This document shows positions 7,651-13,900 of a DNA stretch of 17,175 nt, one piece after another. Below the pieces are notes generated by a model. The model did not search any database, was not told the DNA's origin, and worked only from the letters and a program-made list of their open reading frames with translations. The stretch lies in NCBI GenBank assembly GCA_964579325.1, contig CAZOHN010000060.1:1-17175 (forward strand). Reading direction: 5' to 3'. The position numbers and the translations under genes are program-made. Position 1 is the first letter of the stretch; each line of letters starts with the position of its first letter. This stretch comes from CAZOHN01 sp964579325 (lineage in GTDB: Bacteria > Pseudomonadota > Alphaproteobacteria > Rhodobacterales > Rhodobacteraceae).

Positions 7651-8631
7651 ATGACCCGCACCGTCATCGAATCGAAGTCGAAAACCGTTGTCATCGGCTT
7701 CGACGAGCCGTTCTGCGTCATCGGCGAGCGGATCAATCCCACGGGGCGCAAGAAGCTCGCCGCGGAGCTGGAGTTGGGCGATTTCACGACGGTCGAGCGG
7801 GATGCGCTGGAACAGGTCGCCTGCGGGGCGATGGTGCTCGACGTGAACTCGGGCGCGGTGTTCTCGAACAAGATGGCGGAAGACCCGCGCTACGCCGACA
7901 ACAACTTCGTAGAGCCGCCGCTGATGCGCGAGCTGGTGACGCGCATCCAGGCAATCGTCGACGTGCCTCTCTGCATCGACAGTTCGGTGCCAGGCGCGCT
8001 GCAGAATGGTCTGGAGGCAGCCGAGGGGCGGCCGCTGCTGAACTCCGTGACCGGCGAGGAGGAGCGGCTGGAACTCGTCCTTCCGCTCGTCAAGAAGTAC
8101 AACGTCCCCGTGGTGGCGATCTCGAACGACGAGACCGGCATCTCCGAGGATCCTGACGTGCGCTTCGCGGTCGCCAGGAAGATCGTCGAGCGGGCGGCCG
8201 ATTTCGGAATCCCTGCCCATGATATCGTCGTTGACCCGCTGGTGATGCCGGTCGGGGCCATGGGCTCGGCCGGACAGCAGGTCTTTGCCCTGGTCCGCCG
8301 CCTGCGGGACGAACTCGGCGTCAACACCACCTGCGGCGCCTCGAACATCTCTTTCGGCCTGCCCCACCGCCACGGGATCAATGCGGCCTTCCTGCCGATG
8401 GCAATCTGTGCGGGGATGACGAGCGCGATCATGAACCCGGTGCGCCAGCAGGAGATGGAAGCGATCCGCGCGGCGAACTTCCTGATGAACCACGACCCCA
8501 ACGGCGGCGAGTGGATCCGCTTCTCGCGCATCGTTGACGCCGTGAACGAGGGCGCGACCTTCGCCGAGGCTTCGGCCAGCGCGATGGCGTCGGCCAACCG
8601 CAGCGACGGACGCCGACGGCGGCGCGGCTGA
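7651..8631 (+). CDS. Methyltetrahydrofolate:corrinoid methyltransferase (DHPS-like, AcsE/MtvA type)
   Basis: A 326-residue pterin-binding TIM barrel. Motifs: VIGERINPTG at 23-32 (the N-terminal pterin motif), LDVNSG at 63-68, CIDSS at 108-112, NSVTGE at 131-136, a conserved Asp at 195, and GASNISFGLP at 229-238. The family moves a methyl group between THF and the cobalamin of a small corrinoid protein. Here it would load methyl groups taken from a methylamine, betaine or related substrate onto THF for the MetF-like enzyme. A good ribosome binding site (AAGGA) precedes the ATG nine bases after the MetF-like stop. The C-terminus, after an Ala/Ser-rich stretch, is Asp-Gly, five Arg, Gly, the same tail as on the RACo-like protein. 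The corrinoid protein and the substrate methyltransferase are absent from the window. Confidence 0.92.
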   Translation: MTRTVIESKSKTVVIGFDEPFCVIGERINPTGRKKLAAELELGDFTTVERDALEQVACGAMVLDVNSGAVFSNKMAEDPRYADNNFVEPPLMRELVTRIQAIVDVPLCIDSSVPGALQNGLEAAEGRPLLNSVTGEEERLELVLPLVKKYNVPVVAISNDETGISEDPDVRFAVARKIVERAADFGIPAHDIVVDPLVMPVGAMGSAGQQVFALVRRLRDELGVNTTCGASNISFGLPHRHGINAAFLPMAICAGMTSAIMNPVRQQEMEAIRAANFLMNHDPNGGEWIRFSRIVDAVNEGATFAEASASAMASANRSDGRRRRRG

Positions 8632-8868
8632 CGTTCGGGCGGCGGATAATCTCCGCAACTTGAGCGAGTAGCAGCGTTTCGCCGCCGCTCGGTGGACAAT
8701 ATGGCAGGAACTTGCCCCTCCGCGGCCAGAGCATGGACAATGGCCGCATCCTCACCACAGTGCCGCCCAATCGCCGGGCCAATTCTATCCTAGGCTCGCC
8801 ATTGGAGGCTTCCGCCGAAACGGTCGGATGCCGGCATGTCGTGAGAACCAGAAAGGGATGGCAGGGAC
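8632..8868 (+). other. Intergenic region between the methyl-transfer operon and the first RTX gene, with hairpins
   Basis: Directly after the methyltransferase stop there is a perfect 5-bp hairpin GCGGA-TAATC-TCCGC (8642-8656), then GAGCG (8662-8666) that can pair with CGCTC (8686-8690). Neither is followed by a T run, so a classical intrinsic terminator is not shown, although the hairpins are where one would be expected. The rest presumably holds the promoter of the CAP-RTX gene; I see no clear -35/-10 pair. No small ORF with a ribosome binding site is convincing. Confidence 0.3.
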
Positions 8869-10959
8869 ATGAGCCTTACCGCCGCAGAGCAGTATTTCCT
8901 CGAGCTCCAGAATCGCGCGCGTCTAGATCCGCTTGCCGAAGCCGGCCGCTATGGGATCGACCTCAACCAGGGCTTGAGCGCGGGTACTCTCAACGGAACG
9001 GCCAAGCAGGTTCTCGCACCGAACGCCCTTCTGAACAACGCCGCTGCGGACCATTCGCAGTGGATGATCAACGTGGATGTCTTCAGCCACACCGGTTCGG
9101 GAGGTAGCGACCCCGGGGACAGGATGACGGCGGCGGGTTACGCCTTCACCGGAAGCTGGACCTGGGGCGAGAACATCGCCTGGGCCGGCACGACCGGCAC
9201 GATGAACCTCAACACCGCAATCGAGACCCACCACGAAGGGCTGTTCAAGAGCGCGGGCCACCGGGTCAACACACTCAACACCAATTTCCGCGAACTCGGC
9301 GTGGGTCAGGTGGGGGGAGTGTTCACGTCCAACGGGACGAACTGGAACGCCTCGATGCTGACGTCCAAGTTCGCAAAGACCGGGACAAGCGTGTTCGTGA
9401 CAGGAGTTGCCTACAACGACACCAACAGCGACCTGTTCTATTCGATAGGAGAGGGCCGGTCAGGCATCTCGTTCCAGATCCTGGGCGGAGCGTCTACGAC
9501 CACCGCTGCGGCGGGCGGCTATGCCCTCTCGACCACGGCGAATGCGGCCTTGGCAGTGCGGATCAACAATGGTGGCGCCATTTCCGACGTCCAGGTGAAT
9601 ACCTCCGGCGGTAACGCCAAACTCGACCTGGTTGGCAATACGACAGTCTTTTCAAGCGCAAGCATCACCCTCGTCTCGGGTGCGGTGGTCGATGTCCGCC
9701 TCCTCGGTGTGGCAAACCTATCCGCGACCGGTTCGGCGGAAGCGAACCTGATGACCGGCAACAAGGGCAACAACGTTCTTCTTGGCGGCAGCGGGTCGGA
9801 CACGCTTCGCGGGGAGGGTGGGGATGATGTTCTGGACGGGGGCGGTCACAACGATCTTCTTTTCGGGGGATCGGGGAACGACACGCTGGAAGGGGGCTGG
9901 GGACACGACTCGCTGTTCGGGGGCGCGGGCGACGACCGGCTGTTCGGCGGCATCGGCCAGGACATCCTCTACGGCAACGAGGGTGCGGACTACATGGACG
10001 GCGGCGAGGAGTCGGATCTCTACTATGTCGATGCGCTCGACACGCTGCACGACAGCGGCACGACGGGCTACGACGTGGCGCAGATCTTCGACGCTGCGGG
10101 CGTGGCGCTGAACATCGGCGGCTGGACCGGGATCGAGCGGGTCGCGGGCTTCACCGGCGCCGACCGGATCGACGCGACCGGCTCGTCCAGCCCCTGGGTT
10201 CTGCTGGGCGGCGATGGCGCCGATACGCTGATCGGCGGCGCGGGCGACGACACGCTCCTCGGCGGCGCGGGCGACGACGAGCTGCGCGGCGGGAGCGGCA
10301 ACAACGTGATGCAGGGCGGCACCGGCAACGACACCTTCTGGGGCGGTGCGGGCGACGACATCTTCTACGTGGGCGAGGCCGGCGACGTGGTGGCCGACGG
10401 TGGTGGCGGCTTCGACCGGGTGGTGGTGAACACCGCCGCGGGCCTGTCGCTTTCGGTCGGCGGCTGGCTGTCGGTCGAGCGGTTCGTCGGCTGGACCGGG
10501 AACGACACGATCGACGCGACCGGGGCGACCTGGGACCTCGCGCTGCTGGGCGGCGACGGGGCCGACGTGCTGACCGGGGGCGCGGGCAACGATGCGGTCT
10601 ACGGCGGCAACGGGGCCGACGTGCTGCGCGGCGGCGCGGGCGACGACGCGCTGATCGGCGGGGCGGGCGACGACCGGCTCGAGGGCGGCGCGGGGAACGA
10701 CTTCCTGCTGGGTGGCGCGGGGGCGGACGTCTTCGTCTTCGCCGCCGGCTGGGGCGCCGACGCAGTCCGCGACTGGCAGGACGGGCAGGACCGCATCGAC
10801 TTCGCCGGCCACGCCGGTGTCACCGGGCTGGGAGACCTCCTCGTCGTCCAGGACGGCGCCCACACGGTGATCTCGCTGGCCGCCGGCGGACCAGACAGCA
10901 TCACACTCCTCGACATCCAGGCAACCCTCATCGCCGCAGACGACTTCGTCTTCGTCTGA
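8869..10959 (+). CDS. CAP-domain RTX protein, predicted type I secretion substrate
   Basis: A 696-residue extracellular protein. Residues 1-165 form a CAP (SCP/PR-1) domain with family residues H74 (FSHTG), E101 (GENIAW) and H131 (SAGHRVN). Residues 170-300 form a beta-rich linker (VTGVAYNDTNSDLFYSIGEG) of a kind often placed after bacterial CAP domains. Residues 303-696 are the RTX/secretion cassette: about a dozen GGxGxDxL nonapeptides, a 114-residue unit that starts at 383 and again at 497, and a terminal domain (ADVFVFAAGWGADAV) ending DDFVFV, the usual end of alphaproteobacterial type I substrates. No Sec signal is present, as expected. The start ATG at 8869 follows CAGGGA. The cassette DNA is repeated in the next gene. 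CAP proteins have varied activities, so the target is unknown. Confidence 0.92.
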   Translation: MSLTAAEQYFLELQNRARLDPLAEAGRYGIDLNQGLSAGTLNGTAKQVLAPNALLNNAAADHSQWMINVDVFSHTGSGGSDPGDRMTAAGYAFTGSWTWGENIAWAGTTGTMNLNTAIETHHEGLFKSAGHRVNTLNTNFRELGVGQVGGVFTSNGTNWNASMLTSKFAKTGTSVFVTGVAYNDTNSDLFYSIGEGRSGISFQILGGASTTTAAAGGYALSTTANAALAVRINNGGAISDVQVNTSGGNAKLDLVGNTTVFSSASITLVSGAVVDVRLLGVANLSATGSAEANLMTGNKGNNVLLGGSGSDTLRGEGGDDVLDGGGHNDLLFGGSGNDTLEGGWGHDSLFGGAGDDRLFGGIGQDILYGNEGADYMDGGEESDLYYVDALDTLHDSGTTGYDVAQIFDAAGVALNIGGWTGIERVAGFTGADRIDATGSSSPWVLLGGDGADTLIGGAGDDTLLGGAGDDELRGGSGNNVMQGGTGNDTFWGGAGDDIFYVGEAGDVVADGGGGFDRVVVNTAAGLSLSVGGWLSVERFVGWTGNDTIDATGATWDLALLGGDGADVLTGGAGNDAVYGGNGADVLRGGAGDDALIGGAGDDRLEGGAGNDFLLGGAGADVFVFAAGWGADAVRDWQDGQDRIDFAGHAGVTGLGDLLVVQDGAHTVISLAAGGPDSITLLDIQATLIAADDFVFV

Positions 10960-10971
10960 GTGACGGTGTCA
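9773..10971 (+). repeat. Long direct repeat, copy 1 (1199 bp RTX/secretion cassette)
   Basis: Identical, as far as I can read, to 12702-13900, at a constant offset of 2929 bp with no indel. It begins at the second base of codon 302 (Asn here, Asp in the other copy) and ends 12 bp after the stop codon of the CAP-RTX gene, with the palindrome TGAC-GGT-GTCA. The base before it (A versus G) and after it (G versus C) differ between copies. It has no terminal inverted repeats of IS type and no transposase frame. Confidence 0.97.
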
Positions 10972-11059
10972 GGCGCCACTGGTGAGGCGCAATTAACCAT
11001 TTCCCGGTACGAGCGGACTGGTCCCAGGACCAGCCCGTCTCCGCATCGCGAAGGGTACC
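10960..11059 (+). other. 100-bp spacer between the two RTX genes, with two hairpins
   Basis: The first 12 bases belong to the direct repeat. Then GCGCC (10973-10977) can pair with GGCGC (10986-10990) around an 8-base loop, followed by AATTAA, a possible weak terminator. A perfect 16-bp palindrome CTGGTCCCAGGACCAG lies at 11018-11033, 26 nt before the GTG start of the second RTX gene. It could be a regulator site or an mRNA hairpin. No promoter boxes are convincing. Confidence 0.35.
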
Positions 11060-13888
11060 GTGACCGCGTCTGTCTCGATCTCTCATGTCGCCACCCTTGG
11101 TCAGGGCGACGACATCCGGTTCGCGACGATCAGCGATCTCCACATTCAGTCCTGGGGGGGCGAGGTGCGGGTCCACGTCGCGGCGGCCGCTTACGGCACG
11201 CTGACGACCCTGCGCCTCGCGTCTGATGCAGCCGCCACGATCTCGGCGACCAGTGTGCTGCCTGCAACCGGCGTCTCCGAACTAGCCGCACCCTGGCGGC
11301 TTGCCACCGTCGATTTCGGCGGCACGACACGGCTCTTGGTCACAGGTCAGACAGGGAGCGCGATTGCGAGCTACGGCTACGACGCGCAGGGCCTTCCAAC
11401 CGGTCAGGCCCTTCTCGCCGTGACCGGTCCAGGTCCGTCGGCGATGGTGGCCGCCGTGACCATGGAATCTGAAGCCTTCTTGTACGCGGCCTCACAGAGC
11501 GGGCCCGTTTCCGGATATCGCATCCTTGGCGGCACGCTGGAACCGCTCGGACCCGCCGCGACCCTGGCAATCTCTCCGCAGCAGGGCGTGTCGCTCCTTG
11601 CACCGCTCACGGTCGGTGCCGCGCGATACCTCGTTGCCGCATCTCCGGGTTCCGACAGCGTTGCGGCATATCGGGTCGATGCACTGGGCGCCCTTTCAAT
11701 GACAGCATCCTCGGGCGCGTATCTCGGGCTCGGCATGTCGACGCCCACGGCGCTTGTCTCCGCGCAGGTGGCGGGGCGATCCTATGCAATCGTCGCTGCG
11801 GCGGGGAGTTCGTCGCTGACGGTTTTCGAGATGCGCCCGGATGGTCGGTTGTCGGCGACCGACCACGTCGTGGACACACTCGCCAGCCGCTTCGCCGGCG
11901 TCCTTGCGCTCGAGACGATAGCGATCGGCGACAGGGTCTTCGTGCTGGCCGGCGGCGCGGACCAAGGCATCTCCATTCTTCTCCTGCTACCGACCGGCCG
12001 GCTTCTGCCGCTCACCCACCTTGCAGACAACGGGGCCCTCTCGCTGGCAAACGTCTCCGCCCTTTCGGCGGTCGTCATCGACGGGATGGCGCACATCTTC
12101 GCCGCCGGTCCTGCCGAGACCGGGGTGACCCAACTCCGGCTGAACCTCGGCGCACTTGCCCCAATGATCATCGGTGGTGGCGGCGACGAGACGCTTTCGG
12201 GCGGGGCCGCCAACGACCTTATCTCCGGCGGCGCCGGGAACGATCGCCTCTTCGGTGGGGGCGGGGCGGACCTGCTGATCGACGGGCCAGGCAGCGACAC
12301 GCTTACAGGCGGCAGCGGCGCAGACATCTTCGTCCTGGTTGCCGACGGCGATCCCGACCACATCACCGATTTCCGACCGGGAACCGACCGCCTCGATCTT
12401 ACCGCGTGGGGCCCGATCTACGGCGTGGAAGACATCTCCGTACAGACGACCGCAACCGGGGCGACGCTGAGCCATGGCACAGAGGTCCTGCACATCGTCA
12501 CAGCGCAGGCGGTCCCTCTTACTGCCCAGCAGATCAATGCAGCGTTGATCGGCGACGTGCACCATCTCGCCACCGGAGTTCTCGCCCGGACCACGATCAT
12601 CATGGGAACCGAGGCTGCCGATACGCTGGCCGGTGGCGCGATGGGAGAGGAGATTGCCGGTCTCGGCGGAGCGGATTCGATCCTTGGCGGAGACGGGGAC
12701 GACGTTCTTCTTGGCGGCAGCGGGTCGGACACGCTTCGCGGGGAGGGTGGGGATGATGTTCTGGACGGGGGCGGTCACAACGATCTTCTTTTCGGGGGAT
12801 CGGGGAACGACACGCTGGAAGGGGGCTGGGGACACGACTCGCTGTTCGGGGGCGCGGGCGACGACCGGCTGTTCGGCGGCATCGGCCAGGACATCCTCTA
12901 CGGCAACGAGGGTGCGGACTACATGGACGGCGGCGAGGAGTCGGATCTCTACTATGTCGATGCGCTCGACACGCTGCACGACAGCGGCACGACGGGCTAC
13001 GACGTGGCGCAGATCTTCGACGCTGCGGGCGTGGCGCTGAACATCGGCGGCTGGACCGGGATCGAGCGGGTCGCGGGCTTCACCGGCGCCGACCGGATCG
13101 ACGCGACCGGCTCGTCCAGCCCCTGGGTTCTGCTGGGCGGCGATGGCGCCGATACGCTGATCGGCGGCGCGGGCGACGACACGCTCCTCGGCGGCGCGGG
13201 CGACGACGAGCTGCGCGGCGGGAGCGGCAACAACGTGATGCAGGGCGGCACCGGCAACGACACCTTCTGGGGCGGTGCGGGCGACGACATCTTCTACGTG
13301 GGCGAGGCCGGCGACGTGGTGGCCGACGGTGGTGGCGGCTTCGACCGGGTGGTGGTGAACACCGCCGCGGGCCTGTCGCTTTCGGTCGGCGGCTGGCTGT
13401 CGGTCGAGCGGTTCGTCGGCTGGACCGGGAACGACACGATCGACGCGACCGGGGCGACCTGGGACCTCGCGCTGCTGGGCGGCGACGGGGCCGACGTGCT
13501 GACCGGGGGCGCGGGCAACGATGCGGTCTACGGCGGCAACGGGGCCGACGTGCTGCGCGGCGGCGCGGGCGACGACGCGCTGATCGGCGGGGCGGGCGAC
13601 GACCGGCTCGAGGGCGGCGCGGGGAACGACTTCCTGCTGGGTGGCGCGGGGGCGGACGTCTTCGTCTTCGCCGCCGGCTGGGGCGCCGACGCAGTCCGCG
13701 ACTGGCAGGACGGGCAGGACCGCATCGACTTCGCCGGCCACGCCGGTGTCACCGGGCTGGGAGACCTCCTCGTCGTCCAGGACGGCGCCCACACGGTGAT
13801 CTCGCTGGCCGCCGGCGGACCAGACAGCATCACACTCCTCGACATCCAGGCAACCCTCATCGCCGCAGACGACTTCGTCTTCGTCTGA
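11060..13888 (+). CDS. Beta-propeller-like RTX protein, predicted type I secretion substrate
   Basis: A 942-residue protein in three parts. Residues 1-367 contain repeated blade-like units (for example YRVDALGALSMTAS, FEMRPDGRLSATDH, LLLPTGRLLPLTH), suggesting a lactonase/YVTN-type beta-propeller; the fold and ligand are inference. Residues 369-510 hold a first RTX block and a complete terminal-type domain (GADIFVLVADGDPDHITDF near 420-440). From about 516 RTX motifs resume and lead into residues 549-942, which are identical to residues 303-696 of the preceding protein. There is no Sec signal; the C-terminus DDFVFV fits type I export. The start is GTG at 11060, with AAGGG five bases upstream; no ATG with a better signal exists nearby. 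No HlyB/HlyD-like transporter is in the window. It converges on the glycosyltransferase, with 9 bp between the stop codons. Confidence 0.9.
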   Translation: MTASVSISHVATLGQGDDIRFATISDLHIQSWGGEVRVHVAAAAYGTLTTLRLASDAAATISATSVLPATGVSELAAPWRLATVDFGGTTRLLVTGQTGSAIASYGYDAQGLPTGQALLAVTGPGPSAMVAAVTMESEAFLYAASQSGPVSGYRILGGTLEPLGPAATLAISPQQGVSLLAPLTVGAARYLVAASPGSDSVAAYRVDALGALSMTASSGAYLGLGMSTPTALVSAQVAGRSYAIVAAAGSSSLTVFEMRPDGRLSATDHVVDTLASRFAGVLALETIAIGDRVFVLAGGADQGISILLLLPTGRLLPLTHLADNGALSLANVSALSAVVIDGMAHIFAAGPAETGVTQLRLNLGALAPMIIGGGGDETLSGGAANDLISGGAGNDRLFGGGGADLLIDGPGSDTLTGGSGADIFVLVADGDPDHITDFRPGTDRLDLTAWGPIYGVEDISVQTTATGATLSHGTEVLHIVTAQAVPLTAQQINAALIGDVHHLATGVLARTTIIMGTEAADTLAGGAMGEEIAGLGGADSILGGDGDDVLLGGSGSDTLRGEGGDDVLDGGGHNDLLFGGSGNDTLEGGWGHDSLFGGAGDDRLFGGIGQDILYGNEGADYMDGGEESDLYYVDALDTLHDSGTTGYDVAQIFDAAGVALNIGGWTGIERVAGFTGADRIDATGSSSPWVLLGGDGADTLIGGAGDDTLLGGAGDDELRGGSGNNVMQGGTGNDTFWGGAGDDIFYVGEAGDVVADGGGGFDRVVVNTAAGLSLSVGGWLSVERFVGWTGNDTIDATGATWDLALLGGDGADVLTGGAGNDAVYGGNGADVLRGGAGDDALIGGAGDDRLEGGAGNDFLLGGAGADVFVFAAGWGADAVRDWQDGQDRIDFAGHAGVTGLGDLLVVQDGAHTVISLAAGGPDSITLLDIQATLIAADDFVFV

Positions 13889-13900
13889 GTGACGGTGTCA
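12702..13900 (+). repeat. Long direct repeat, copy 2 (1199 bp RTX/secretion cassette)
   Basis: Second copy of 9773-10971. It begins at the second base of codon 548 of the propeller-RTX gene, in the same codon phase as copy 1, so the two encoded 394-residue modules are identical. Its last three bases (13898-13900) are the stop codon of the convergent glycosyltransferase gene, and the terminal palindrome gains one more base pair from the flank (GTGAC-GGT-GTCAC, 13889-13901). Confidence 0.97.

Noticed and set aside
6790..8658. 622-codon minus-strand open frame opposite the MetF-like and methyltransferase genes
   Set aside because: Antisense frame with no recognisable domain. Both plus-strand genes have clear family motifs and ribosome binding sites.
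9773..10740. Short periodic DNA repeats in the RTX region as a CRISPR array or satellite
   Set aside because: The roughly 27-bp period is the codon pattern of GGxGxDxL nonapeptides in an open reading frame. Units are imperfect and have no spacers.
9718..13792. Long minus-strand open frames opposite both RTX genes (9718-10863 and 11987-13792), identical over much of their length
   Set aside because: They are shadows of the RTX repeats. The Val/Ala/Pro/Arg periodic protein mirrors GGxGxD codons, and the identity between them only reflects the direct repeat.
9773..13900. The 1199-bp direct repeat as an insertion sequence or transposon
   Set aside because: It encodes only RTX/secretion sequence in the frame of the host genes. 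There is no transposase and no terminal inverted repeats, and the outer flanks show no target duplication.
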